This document shows positions 33,484 through 42,452 of a DNA stretch of 64,000 nt, one piece after another. The number at the start of each line of letters is the position of its first letter. Within the stretch, counting starts at the first letter, position 1. The DNA is from Bacteroidia bacterium (GTDB lineage Bacteria; Bacteroidota; Bacteroidia; Flavobacteriales; Flavobacteriaceae). The stretch is taken from assembly GCA_030428865.1 (NCBI GenBank), contig JAUIEK010000002.1, positions 62,001 to 126,000 on the forward strand, written 5' to 3'. The notes under the pieces were generated by a model. It did not search any database and was not told the origin of the DNA. It saw nothing but the letters and a program-made list of their open reading frames with translations. A program made the position numbers and the translations under genes.

Positions 33484-35067
33484 ATGCAAAAAATAATCAG
33501 GATAGGTACTCGAGACAGCCAATTAGCAATGTGGCAAGCCAGAAAAGTGCAACGTATGCTAGAAGAGTTAGAGTATAAAACGGAAATTGTACCTATAAAA
33601 TCTACAGGAGATATTGTTCTAGATAAACCAATATATGAGCTAGGTATTACAGGAGTTTTTACAAGAAACTTAGACATTGCTCTTTTAAATAATGAGATAG
33701 ATATTGCTGTGCATTCAATGAAAGATGTGCCTACAATTTTACCAGAAGGAATTACGCAAGCAGCAGTTTTAAAGAGAGCGAATTACAATGATATATTAGT
33801 TTTAAAAGATAACGAAGAGTTTTTTGCCCAAGAAGAAGCCATTATTGCTACAGGGAGTTTACGCAGAAAAGCACAATGGTTAGATAGATATCCTACACAT
33901 ACTGTTATTGATTTAAGAGGAAATGTAAATACTCGTCTACAAAAATTATCTGATAGTAATTGGAATGGAGCCATCTTTGCCGCTGCAGGATTAGAGAGGA
34001 TAGGGTTGAGGCCAAAAGGAGCAGTTAATTTATCGTGGATGATTCCTGCTCCAGCACAAGGAGCAATCATGGTTACTGCACTACAAGAAGACGAGTTTGT
34101 GAAAAAAGCTTGTTTAGAAATTAATGATAAAGACACAGAACTTTGCACAGCTATTGAGCGTGAATTTTTAAATCGGTTAGAAGGAGGTTGTACTGCTCCA
34201 ATAGGAGCTTTGGCAACAATAGATGAAAAAACTTCTGAGATTAATTTTAAAGGAGTCTTGCTTTCAAAAGATGGTAGAAAGAAAATTGTGGTTCAAAGAA
34301 AAGCGAAAATGGGTAAGCATAAGTTTTTGGCTAAAGATTGTGCGGATTATGTTATTGAAAAAGGAGGTAAGCAATTAATTATTGATGACCTTGAAATAGC
34401 AAAAAGAATACACGTTTTCTCAACTAAAAACCTCTCAGAGGCACAAGAAAAATTATTTCATGATGATATTGGTGTAGAGAGTTCTGATTTTATTAAAATA
34501 CGTTTTAATAGATTAAGCCCAACTATTGTTAAAAATCCAATAAAAAATGTAATCATTACAAGCAAAAATGGAGTAGAATCATTGCTAAATAGTTTTGCAA
34601 AAGATGAACTGCAATTTGAAAATATTTATTGTGTTGGTAGAAGAACAAAAAAACTAATAGAACAAAAAATTGGTTTAGTAAAGCATTCAGAAAAAAATGC
34701 TCAAAAACTAGCTGAATTTTTATCTAAAGAAATAAAAGGGCAAGAAGTTACCTATTTCTGTAGTGATTTACGATTAGATACGTTGCCTAAGGTTCTGTCA
34801 GAAAATGGAATTACAGTCAATGAAGTAGAAGCGTATAAAACTGTTTATAGTTCAGCTGATGTGGAAGACAAGGTTAGCGGAATATTGTTTTACAGCCCAT
34901 CCACAGTAGAGAGTTATATTCAAAAAAACTCAGCAGACAAAATAGCCTTTTGCATAGGAACATCTACGGCAAACGAAGCAAGAAAACATTTTAAAGAAGT
35001 AAAGATTGCACAAGTGCCTACAGTAGAAAGCGTAATAGAATTGGTAAATCTTCATTATGTACAATAG
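33484..35067 (+). CDS. hemC: HemC-HemD fusion: hydroxymethylbilane synthase + uroporphyrinogen-III synthase
   Basis: 527 residues, about 215 longer than HemC alone. Residues 1 to about 300 are Hem[33 protein letters not shown], and the dipyrromethane-cofactor Cys in [12 protein letters not shown]. Residues about 350-527 are HemD-like: [56 protein letters not shown], and the closing [12 protein letters not shown]...[10 protein letters not shown]. The fused enzyme would polymerise porphobilinogen and cyclise the unstable hydroxymethylbilane. The 3' end overlaps hemB by 11 bases. Confidence 0.93.
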   Translation: MQKIIRIGTRDSQLAMWQARKVQRMLEELEYKTEIVPIKSTGDIVLDKPIYELGITGVFTRNLDIALLNNEIDIAVHSMKDVPTILPEGITQAAVLKRANYNDILVLKDNEEFFAQEEAIIATGSLRRKAQWLDRYPTHTVIDLRGNVNTRLQKLSDSNWNGAIFAAAGLERIGLRPKGAVNLSWMIPAPAQGAIMVTALQEDEFVKKACLEINDKDTELCTAIEREFLNRLEGGCTAPIGALATIDEKTSEINFKGVLLSKDGRKKIVVQRKAKMGKHKFLAKDCADYVIEKGGKQLIIDDLEIAKRIHVFSTKNLSEAQEKLFHDDIGVESSDFIKIRFNRLSPTIVKNPIKNVIITSKNGVESLLNSFAKDELQFENIYCVGRRTKKLIEQKIGLVKHSEKNAQKLAEFLSKEIKGQEVTYFCSDLRLDTLPKVLSENGITVNEVEAYKTVYSSADVEDKVSGILFYSPSTVESYIQKNSADKIAFCIGTSTANEARKHFKEVKIAQVPTVESVIELVNLHYVQ

Positions 35068-36028
35068 AACAAGAAGACTTAGAACTTCCGAGGGAATTAG
35101 AAGACTTGTACGCGAAACAAAACTTTCTGTAGATGATTTTGTTTATCCCTTATTTATTGAAGAAGGAGAGGATATTGAAACTGAAATTGCTTCTATGCCA
35201 GGGATAAAAAGATATTCGTTAGATAGAATTTCAAAAGAGTTAGATGAAGTAGTTGATTTGAGTATTCCAGGAGTGTTATTGTTTGGAATCCCATCAAAAA
35301 AAGATGAGGAAGGTACTGAAACATGGAATGAAAACGGAATTATACAACAAGCAATTCGGTTTATTAAAAAACATTATCCAACTCTATATGTAATTACAGA
35401 TGTTTGTTTTTGTGAATATACTTCTCATGGTCATTGCGGAATTATTCACAACAATGATGTAGATAATGATGCAACATTAGCTAATATTACCAAGCAAGTT
35501 GTTTCTCATGCTCAAGCAGGAGTAGACATGGTAGCTCCTTCAGGAATGATGGATGGAACGATTCAGACAATTCGAGAAGTACTAGATAATCATGGTTTCG
35601 TCAATTTACCTATCATGGGGTATTCTGTAAAATATGCTTCAGCTTTTTATGGTCCTTTTAGAGACGCTGCAGATTCTGCTCCAACTTTTGGAGACAGAAG
35701 AACTTACCAAATGGATCCAGCAAATAGGAAAGAGGGATTGCGAGAAGCTACTTTTGATGATCAGGAAGGAGCCGATATTTTGATGGTAAAACCAGCTTTG
35801 TCATATTTAGATATAATTCGCGATTTAAGAAATAATTTTGAAAAACCGATTGCTTGTTATAATGTGAGTGGAGAATATGCTATGGTTAAAGCTGCAGCAG
35901 AAAAAGGTTGGATTGACGGAGAAAAAGTGATGATGGAAAGCTTGCTATCGATGAAGCGAGCAGGCGCAGATATCATCATAACCTATTTTGCTAAGGAAGC
36001 AGCAAAAATTTTATCAAAAGAACGATAA
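35057..36028 (+). CDS. hemB: porphobilinogen synthase (5-aminolevulinate dehydratase)
   Basis: 323 residues. Two active-site lysines are seen in [18 protein letters not shown] and [13 protein letters not shown]. The metal-site segment [16 protein letters not shown] has three Cys, marking the zinc-dependent class. It condenses two 5-aminolevulinates to porphobilinogen. It overlaps hemC-hemD by 11 bases, and its stop codon overlaps the hemL start (TAATG), so the three are translationally coupled. Confidence 0.97.
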   Translation: MYNRTRRLRTSEGIRRLVRETKLSVDDFVYPLFIEEGEDIETEIASMPGIKRYSLDRISKELDEVVDLSIPGVLLFGIPSKKDEEGTETWNENGIIQQAIRFIKKHYPTLYVITDVCFCEYTSHGHCGIIHNNDVDNDATLANITKQVVSHAQAGVDMVAPSGMMDGTIQTIREVLDNHGFVNLPIMGYSVKYASAFYGPFRDAADSAPTFGDRRTYQMDPANRKEGLREATFDDQEGADILMVKPALSYLDIIRDLRNNFEKPIACYNVSGEYAMVKAAAEKGWIDGEKVMMESLLSMKRAGADIIITYFAKEAAKILSKER

Positions 36029-37323
36029 TGAAAGAGTTTCAAAAATCGCAAAAGCTATATAATAAAGGATTAGAAAACTTAGTAGGAGCTGTGAATTCGC
36101 CAGTTCGTGCCTTTGCTTCTGTAGGAGGAAATCCTCTGTTTATTAAAAAAGGGAAAGGCTCCAGAATTATAGATGTAGATGGTAACAAGTACGTAGATCT
36201 AGTTTTGTCATACGGACCAATGATTTTAGGTCATCGTCATAAGAAAGTTCAAAAATCTATAAACAAAGCATTGAAAAATGGATATTCATTTGGAGCATCT
36301 ACTGAAAATGAAATTAAACTAGCTAAAATAATTTGTGATACTTTTCCAGGAATGGATAAGGTTCGTTTTGTCAATTCGGGTACAGAAGCTGTTTTAAGTT
36401 CAATAAGATTAGCGAGAGCATACACAGGAAAGAGTAAAATCATTAAATTTTCAGGTTGTTACCATGGACATCAAGATTCATTACTGGTAGCAGCTGGTTC
36501 CGGTTTGGCAACATTGAGTTTGCCAGGAAGCAAAGGAGTGCCAGAAGATGCAGTAAAAAACACATTAATCGCTGAGTATAACGATTTAGAGAGTGTAAAG
36601 AAACATTTCGAAAATCATGATGATATCGCGGGAGTAATTATAGAGCCTGTAGCAGGAAATATGGGAGTTGTAATTCCTCAAAATAAGTTCTTGGAAGAGT
36701 TAAAAACATTTCTGCAATCTAAAGGAGCTTTACTAATTGCAGATGAGGTAATGACAGGTTTTCGATCCAAATTTGGTGGAGCACAAGAGCTGCTAGGGGT
36801 TGAAGCAGATATTACTTGCTTAGGGAAAGTAATTGGAGGAGGTTTTCCGGTAGGAGCTTATGGAGCTAGAAATGAAATTATGCAAATGGTCGCCCCATTA
36901 GGAGAAATGTATCAAGCAGGAACATTGAGTGGTAATCCAATTGCAATGGCTGGAGGAATTTCTACCTTAACTGAACTCAAAAAACAAGATCCTTATATAT
37001 TGTTTGATAGAGTTGGAGAAAGAATAGAGAATATATTATTAGATGCTGCTAAGAAACACAATGTAGATATTACAGTGAATAGATTTGGCTCTATGTTAAA
37101 CCCATTTTTCACGAAAGTAAAAGTCACGAATTTTAAAGAAGCACAAACTTCTGATACTAAAAAGTTTGCAGTTTTCTTTTGGGAAATGATTAAAAATGGT
37201 GTGTTTTTACCGCCTTCTCAATTTGAAGCTTGGTTCCTAAGTTCAGCGTTAACTGAAGAAGATATACGAGTAATAGAAAACGCAGTTGATAGAGCAATGG
37301 AGAAAGTTGCTGAAAGCAAATAG
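36028..37323 (+). CDS. hemL: glutamate-1-semialdehyde 2,1-aminomutase
   Basis: 431 residues of class III aminotransferase fold. N-terminal GAVNSPVRAFASVGG is diagnostic for HemL. The PLP Lys lies in CLGKVIGGGFPVGAYG, with GCYHGHQDS and ADEVMTGFR in place. It converts glutamate-1-semialdehyde to 5-aminolevulinate. The TAG stop lies at the very start of a repeat-rich segment (GCTATTAG units) that precedes the inserted four-helix-bundle gene. Confidence 0.97.
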   Translation: MKEFQKSQKLYNKGLENLVGAVNSPVRAFASVGGNPLFIKKGKGSRIIDVDGNKYVDLVLSYGPMILGHRHKKVQKSINKALKNGYSFGASTENEIKLAKIICDTFPGMDKVRFVNSGTEAVLSSIRLARAYTGKSKIIKFSGCYHGHQDSLLVAAGSGLATLSLPGSKGVPEDAVKNTLIAEYNDLESVKKHFENHDDIAGVIIEPVAGNMGVVIPQNKFLEELKTFLQSKGALLIADEVMTGFRSKFGGAQELLGVEADITCLGKVIGGGFPVGAYGARNEIMQMVAPLGEMYQAGTLSGNPIAMAGGISTLTELKKQDPYILFDRVGERIENILLDAAKKHNVDITVNRFGSMLNPFFTKVKVTNFKEAQTSDTKKFAVFFWEMIKNGVFLPPSQFEAWFLSSALTEEDIRVIENAVDRAMEKVAESK

Positions 37324-37351
37324 CTATTAGGTGTTAGCTATTTGCTATTAG
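37324..37351 (+). repeat. left repeat flanking the four-helix-bundle gene
   Basis: Two short near-repeats (CTATTAG, then TAGCTATTTGCTATTAG). TTTGCTATTAG at 37341-37351 is the exact reverse complement of CTAATAGCAAA at 37742-37752 on the other side of the gene. Confidence 0.65.
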
Positions 37352-37371
37352 AAAAAGAAAAAAATATTGTT

Positions 37372-37731
37372 ATGAGAAAATTTAAAAACCTTGAAGTATG
37401 GAATCAAGGAGTTGAAATTGTAAAGGAAATCTACAAACTCTCAGAAATTTTACCAAAAGAAGAGAAGTTTGGTTTAAGGAGTCAAATTACTAGAGCTTCT
37501 GTATCAATTCCTTCTAATATTGCAGAAGGAGCGAGTAGAAATAGTGAAATTGAGTTTAAAAGATTTTTAGAAATAGCTTTAGGTTCTCTCTTTGAATTAG
37601 AAACTCAATTGATAATAATAAATGAATTAAGATTAGCTAATGAGTTTAATTTTGAGGATATTTTTCATTTAATTGAAAAACAAGCAAAAATGATTAATTC
37701 ATTGATCTCAAGATTAAAGAATAATAATTAA
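37372..37731 (+). CDS. four-helix-bundle protein (23S rRNA intervening-sequence / S23 family)
   Basis: The ORF track begins at a TTG (37342) within a repeat; the ATG at 37372 gives 119 residues, the family length. The signature is clear: FKNLEVWNQGVEIVKEIYKL, FGLRSQITRASVSIPSNIAEGA, and FKRFLEIALGSLFELETQL. The family was first seen in ORFs within 23S rRNA intervening sequences and also occurs as scattered chromosomal genes, related in fold to the Avd protein of diversity-generating retroelements. No reverse transcriptase is nearby. Position between hemL and hemE with flanking inverted repeats suggests a small inserted cassette. Confidence 0.92.
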   Translation: MRKFKNLEVWNQGVEIVKEIYKLSEILPKEEKFGLRSQITRASVSIPSNIAEGASRNSEIEFKRFLEIALGSLFELETQLIIINELRLANEFNFEDIFHLIEKQAKMINSLISRLKNNN

Positions 37732-37732
37732 G

Positions 37733-37765
37733 TGCAAAAAGCTAATAGCAAAAAGCCAAGAGCAA
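37733..37765 (+). repeat. right repeat flanking the four-helix-bundle gene
   Basis: GCAAAAAGCTAATAGC and AAAAAGCCAAGAGC, the inverted counterpart of the left repeat (14 of 16 over the longer match). The hemE ATG follows immediately. Confidence 0.65.
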
Positions 37766-37767
37766 AG

Positions 37768-38787
37768 ATGATAAAAAACGATTTATTTTTAAGAGCTTTA
37801 AAAGGAGAAACAGTAGATAGACCTCCTGTATGGATGATGCGTCAAGCAGGACGTTATTTGCCTGAATTCATGGAAATTCGTGAAAAGTATGACTTTTTTA
37901 CTCGTTGCAGAACACCTGAATTGGCCTCGGAAATAACAGTACAACCTATCCGCAGATTTGGCATGGATGCTGCTATTTTGTTTTCTGATATTCTAGTAAT
38001 TCCACAAGCAATGAATATTGAGGTGGAAATGAAGCCTAATTTTGGTCCGTATTTGCCCAATCCAGTACGCGATCAAAAAGGAGTTGATAATGTAGTTACT
38101 CCCGATGTTCATGAGGAATTAGGGTATGTAATGGATGCAATTAAAGCCACCAAAGAAAAATTGAATGATGAGGTTCCGTTAATTGGTTTTGCTGGTTCTC
38201 CTTGGACAATCCTTTGTTATGTAGTGCAAGGTCAAGGTTCCAAAAATTTTGATAAAGCCAAAGCTTTTTGTTTTACAAATCCTAAAGCTGCGCACGAATT
38301 ACTACAAAAAATTACAGATACAACTATTTCATATCTAAAAGCTAAAGTTAAAGCTGGTGTTAATGCTGTTCAAGTATTCGACTCTTGGGGAGGAATGTTA
38401 TCTCCAACGGATTATCAAGAATTTTCGTGGCAATATATCAATCAAATTATTGAAGCCTTAAAAGATGATGCTCCAGTTATTACCTTTGGAAAAGGATGTT
38501 GGTTTGCACTACAAGAAATGGCAAAATCGAATGCTTCTGCTCTAGGGATAGATTGGACTTGCTCTGCAAGAAATGCTCGTTATCTAACAGGAGGAGACAT
38601 TACATTGCAAGGAAATTTCGATCCGTCAAGATTATTATCTCCACCAAAAGAAATTAAAAAAATGGTACGACGAATGATTGACGAGTTTGGAAAAGATAAG
38701 TACATAGTCAACCTAGGTCATGGAATTTTACCCAATATTCCTATAGAAAATGCCAAAGCTTTTATTGATGCAGTAAAAGAATATTAA
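37768..38787 (+). CDS. hemE: uroporphyrinogen decarboxylase
   Basis: The ORF track starts at a GTG (37732) inside the repeat; the ATG at 37768 ([14 protein letters not shown]) fits the family and gives 339 residues. Diagnostic N-terminal [17 protein letters not shown], the [16 protein letters not shown] block, [10 protein letters not shown], and C-terminal [11 protein letters not shown] are present. It decarboxylates the four acetates of uroporphyrinogen III to coproporphyrinogen III. It would be directly downstream of hemL but for the inserted four-helix-bundle unit. Confidence 0.97.
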   Translation: MIKNDLFLRALKGETVDRPPVWMMRQAGRYLPEFMEIREKYDFFTRCRTPELASEITVQPIRRFGMDAAILFSDILVIPQAMNIEVEMKPNFGPYLPNPVRDQKGVDNVVTPDVHEELGYVMDAIKATKEKLNDEVPLIGFAGSPWTILCYVVQGQGSKNFDKAKAFCFTNPKAAHELLQKITDTTISYLKAKVKAGVNAVQVFDSWGGMLSPTDYQEFSWQYINQIIEALKDDAPVITFGKGCWFALQEMAKSNASALGIDWTCSARNARYLTGGDITLQGNFDPSRLLSPPKEIKKMVRRMIDEFGKDKYIVNLGHGILPNIPIENAKAFIDAVKEY

Positions 38788-38858
38788 ACTTTAGTTTACT
38801 GTTACGCAACCTTTTGGTAAAAACACCATCTAGTAAAAAACTTTAAATAATTTACGTG

Positions 38859-39884
38859 ATGAAAAACTATTTAATTTTGCTAGGATTGGTGTGCCTAGCA
38901 GTGAGCTGCAGTAAAAAATATATTATTCCAGAACCACCAGTTCCAACTTTAGTAGAAGAATGGTCTCTTATAACCCTGCCAGATAGAGTTTACGGCATAG
39001 AAGATATTGATTTTTCAGATGAAAACTTTGGTGTTGCTACTGGAGCTAATGGGACTTTTATTAAAACGGTAGATGGAGGAAGTACTTGGGAAAGAAAGGA
39101 AGTTATATCTGGTTCAAGATTAGCATTTAGGACGTGTGCAATATTAAATGAAAATGAATTTTTTGTCAGTAGAAGCTTAGTGTATAAAACAGAAGATGGA
39201 GGAGATATATTTTCTGAGTATACCGAAAGGGAATCAGCTAATACTTTTTCTTTTGAATTTGTAAACACTACAACAGGTTTTTTATCAAGATCTGGAAGAA
39301 TTTATAAGACAGAAGATGCTGGTAGTTCTTGGAATATGTTGTTTAGTACAGTATCAGACATATATAATGTTTATCCCACAAAACTAAAATTTGCTTCTGA
39401 AAGAGTAGGCTTTTTTTATGGAGGAAGCTCAAGGGAAGGAAGTTCTCAAGGAAGATTATATATAACTACAGATGGTGGAGAGAATTGGATAAAAAAGGAA
39501 GAAGAGGACTCAGAAATTAAAGCAATGTCTTTTGTAAATGAGCAAGTGGGGTATTATGCGAATTTCAACAATCAAATAGTAAAAACAGAAGATGGAGGAA
39601 CAACATGGACGGTGGTAGGGAGTGTACCATTGTATTTTACAGATATACTTTTTGAAGATGCTGACACAGGGTATGGCATCAATGAATTAGGTCAAATATT
39701 TAAAACAGAAAATGGAGGGGTAACATGGAGAGTTATTTTTGAATCTCAAGATGTAACAGGTCTTTATAAATTAGCAAAAACTCCAAATAATGTTATATTT
39801 GCCGCAGGTCATAATGATGTTTATGATAGCACTAATTATAGAGGAGGCGTTGTGCTTAGAAGAGAGTTTGTAGAAGAAAGGTAA
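38859..39884 (+). CDS. Ycf48-like / BNR-repeat lipoprotein
   Basis: The start is the ATG at 38859 (the track uses the GTG before it), giving 341 residues. A lipoprotein signal (LILLGLVCLAVSC, lipobox Cys) is followed by a seven-bladed beta-propeller made of BNR/Ycf48-type repeats, each ending in a GxTW-like turn: TVDGGSTWERKE, TEDAGSSWNMLF, TTDGGENWIKKE, TEDGGTTWTVVG, TENGGVTWRVIF. Such propellers are binding scaffolds. Cyanobacterial Ycf48 assists photosystem II assembly, but nothing here indicates a photosystem. It lies between hemE and hemF on the same strand. Confidence 0.88.
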   Translation: MKNYLILLGLVCLAVSCSKKYIIPEPPVPTLVEEWSLITLPDRVYGIEDIDFSDENFGVATGANGTFIKTVDGGSTWERKEVISGSRLAFRTCAILNENEFFVSRSLVYKTEDGGDIFSEYTERESANTFSFEFVNTTTGFLSRSGRIYKTEDAGSSWNMLFSTVSDIYNVYPTKLKFASERVGFFYGGSSREGSSQGRLYITTDGGENWIKKEEEDSEIKAMSFVNEQVGYYANFNNQIVKTEDGGTTWTVVGSVPLYFTDILFEDADTGYGINELGQIFKTENGGVTWRVIFESQDVTGLYKLAKTPNNVIFAAGHNDVYDSTNYRGGVVLRREFVEER

Positions 39885-39938
39885 GAATCTGAAAAATCAT
39901 AATTTGTTTGTGATATATGATTCGTTTTTAATGAACTA

Positions 39939-40841
39939 ATGAAAGAAAAGTTTTACTCGTATATCACAGATTTGCAAAATCATATAACTTCTACTTTAGA
40001 AAAAGTTGATGGAAAAGCAAAATTTCAAGAAGATTTATGGACTCGGAAAGAAGGAGGTGGAGGCAAAACAAGAGTTATAGAAAAAGGTAGTGTTTTTGAA
40101 AAAGGAGGAGTTAACGTATCTGCAGTTCACGGAAAGTTACCTGCTCCTTTACAAAAACAGTTTGAGGTTGATGCAGGAGATTTCTATGCTTGTGGATTAA
40201 GTTTGGTACTTCATCCTAAAAATCCATTTGTACCTACTGTTCATGCAAACTGGCGTTATTTTGAAATGTATGATGCTGAAGAAAAAATTATTACTCAGTG
40301 GTTTGGAGGAGGTCAAGATTTAACACCATATTACTTGTTTAATGAAGATGTAATTCATTTTCATCAAATATGTAAGCAAGTATGTGATAATCATGATTCA
40401 GAATTCTATTCTTTATATAAAAAAGCGTGCGATGATTATTTTTGGAATGAGCATCGGAATGAAGCTAGAGGAGTAGGAGGATTATTTTTTGATTACCTAA
40501 AACAAACAGATGAATTTTCTATGCAAGATCGTTATGATTTTGTTACAGAAGTAGGCAATAGTTTCTTAGATTCATATGTTCCTATAGTAGAAAGAAGAAA
40601 AAGTACTTTTTATAACGAAAGTCATAGAAATTGGCAAGAAATTAGAAGAGGGCGTTATGTAGAATTCAATTTAGTTCATGATAGAGGTACGTTATTTGGT
40701 TTAAAAACGAATGGACGCATTGAAAGCATATTAATGAGTTTGCCTCCAGTTGTTCAGTGGAAATATGACTATCATCCTGAAAAAAATAGTGAAGAAGAAA
40801 AATTAGTAAGTGTCTTAAAAAATCCAGTAGACTGGATTTAG
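39939..40841 (+). CDS. hemF: oxygen-dependent coproporphyrinogen III oxidase
   Basis: 300 residues. Conserved blocks: KTRVIEKGSVFEKGGVNVSAVHG, PTVHANWRYFE, WFGGGQDLTPYY, EARGVGGLFFDYL, and RRGRYVEFNLVHDRGTLFGL. It needs O2, so the organism can make heme aerobically; an oxygen-independent HemN is not in this window. It is the last heme gene on the plus strand and is followed by a hairpin terminator. Confidence 0.97.
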   Translation: MKEKFYSYITDLQNHITSTLEKVDGKAKFQEDLWTRKEGGGGKTRVIEKGSVFEKGGVNVSAVHGKLPAPLQKQFEVDAGDFYACGLSLVLHPKNPFVPTVHANWRYFEMYDAEEKIITQWFGGGQDLTPYYLFNEDVIHFHQICKQVCDNHDSEFYSLYKKACDDYFWNEHRNEARGVGGLFFDYLKQTDEFSMQDRYDFVTEVGNSFLDSYVPIVERRKSTFYNESHRNWQEIRRGRYVEFNLVHDRGTLFGLKTNGRIESILMSLPPVVQWKYDYHPEKNSEEEKLVSVLKNPVDWI

Positions 40842-40887
40842 TTCTTATAGAATATTTAATGTTTTAACTACCTTATTGTTTATAGTT

Positions 40888-40918
40888 AAAAAAACAGATT
40901 GTAATGCAGTCTGTTTTT
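40888..40918 (+). terminator. terminator at the end of the plus-strand heme operon
   Basis: Stem AAAAACAGA / TCTGTTTTT with a 12-base loop, 47 bases after the hemF stop. Confidence 0.65.
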
Positions 40919-41024
40919 GAAGATAATTCAAGAAAAAATATTTCCTGTAGTTATTTTTACCTCTCTCAAATACAAAAATAATCGCTTAATTTTGTATTTT
41001 CGCAGTCCATAAACTTGGTTACTA

Positions 41025-42338
41025 ATGGCAAAATTTGAATTAAAGTTACCCAAAATGGGAGAAAGTGTGGCGGAAGCTACTATTACTACTTGGTTAAAAG
41101 AAGTTGGAGATACCATTGAAATGGACGAAGCTGTTGTTGAGATTGCTACTGATAAGGTAGATTCAGAAGTGCCTAGTGAAGTGGAAGGAAAACTCGTGGA
41201 AATCCTTTTTGAAAAAGATGATGTTGTAGAAGTGGGACAAACAATTGCCATTATTGAAACCGAAGGTAGTGGTAATGCTTCTGTAGAGAATAATGACAAA
41301 AAAGAAGAAGAATCAAAAGAGGTTGTTGAGTTAGAAAAAGCTATTGAAGTGGTTAAAGAAAACGCTTCACAGCCAATTAGCAAAACCTCAGCATCAGGAA
41401 AATTCTTCTCGCCTTTAGTTAGAAATATTGCTCAAACTGAAGGTATTTCCATGCAGGAGCTTGAAAACATTCAAGGAACAGGAAAAGATAGTAGGGTCAC
41501 TAAGAATGATATATTATCTTACATAGAAAACCGAAAAGCTACTCCAGAAATAGTAGCAACAGAAAATAAAGTAGTAAAAGAAACAAAAGTAGAGCCTTCT
41601 AAGCAAGTAGTGCCTGTTTCTGTAAATGGAGGAGATGAGATTATTGAAATGAGTAGAATGGGTAAACTGATTGCCAAGCATATGGTAGATTCAGTTCAAA
41701 CTTCTGCACATGTACAGTCATTCATAGAAATTGATGTAACAAACATTGTAAATTGGAGAAACAAGGTAAAAGATGCGTTCTACAAACGAGAAGGAGAAAA
41801 GTTGACGTTTACACCAATTTTTATGCAAGCTGTTGCTAGCACCATTAAAAAATATCCGTTAATCAATATTTCTGTTCAAGGAGAATCAATTATTAAGAGA
41901 AAAAACATCAACCTTGGAATGGCAGCAGCCTTGCCAGATGGAAATTTAATTGTTCCTGTAATTAAAAATGCAGATCAATTGAATTTAGTAGGGATGACTA
42001 AACAAGTAAACGATTTAGCAAACAGAGCTAGAGCAAACCAATTAAAACCCGATGAAATTCAAAACGGAACTTATACGGTTACTAATGTAGGTAGTTTTGG
42101 TTCAGTAATGGGAACACCTATTATTAATCAGCCACAGGTAGCTATTTTAGCGTTGGGAGCGATTCGAAAAGTTCCTGCCGTAATAGAAACTCCAGAAGGA
42201 GATTTTATAGGTATTCGTCAAAAAATGTTCGTATCACATTCCTATGATCATCGAGTGGTTAATGGAGCTTTAGGAGGAATGTTTATAAAAGCTTTAAAAG
42301 AAACATTAGAAGCTTGGGATATAAACCAAGAATTTTAA
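41025..42338 (+). CDS. dihydrolipoamide acyltransferase E2 (branched-chain type, single lipoyl domain)
   Basis: 437 residues. One lipoyl domain (1-78) has the lipoyl Lys in EIATDKVDSEV. An E3/E1-binding domain follows (about 125-165, FFSPLVRNIAQTEGISMQELENIQGTG). The catalytic domain ends with the acyltransfer His in SYDHRVVNGALGG. The ATDKVDSEV variant and single lipoyl domain fit the branched-chain 2-oxoacid or general 2-oxoacid class better than pyruvate dehydrogenase E2, which is encoded separately below. Its E1 genes are not adjacent. Confidence 0.93.
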   Translation: MAKFELKLPKMGESVAEATITTWLKEVGDTIEMDEAVVEIATDKVDSEVPSEVEGKLVEILFEKDDVVEVGQTIAIIETEGSGNASVENNDKKEEESKEVVELEKAIEVVKENASQPISKTSASGKFFSPLVRNIAQTEGISMQELENIQGTGKDSRVTKNDILSYIENRKATPEIVATENKVVKETKVEPSKQVVPVSVNGGDEIIEMSRMGKLIAKHMVDSVQTSAHVQSFIEIDVTNIVNWRNKVKDAFYKREGEKLTFTPIFMQAVASTIKKYPLINISVQGESIIKRKNINLGMAAALPDGNLIVPVIKNADQLNLVGMTKQVNDLANRARANQLKPDEIQNGTYTVTNVGSFGSVMGTPIINQPQVAILALGAIRKVPAVIETPEGDFIGIRQKMFVSHSYDHRVVNGALGGMFIKALKETLEAWDINQEF

Positions 42339-42354
42339 AAATAGAACTTTATGT

Positions 42355-42391
42355 AAAAAAAGCCTTGATACTTAGTATCAAGGCTTTTTTA
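42355..42391 (+). terminator. terminator after branched-chain-type E2 gene
   Basis: Perfect stem AAAAAAGCCTTGATAC / GTATCAAGGCTTTTTT with loop TTA. Confidence 0.85.
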
Positions 42392-42452
42392 TTCTATCTC
42401 TAAAGAGATGGTTTATATATAATCTCTATCTTTAGACTTTAAAAATAAAAAC

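Noticed and set aside
37372-37731. Diversity-generating retroelement (Avd) interpretation
   Set aside because: The fold is related, but no reverse transcriptase, template repeat or variable repeat is found nearby.
37732-37767. GTG start for hemE inside the repeat
   Set aside because: The extra 12 residues are encoded by the flanking repeat; the ATG at 37768 fits HemE.
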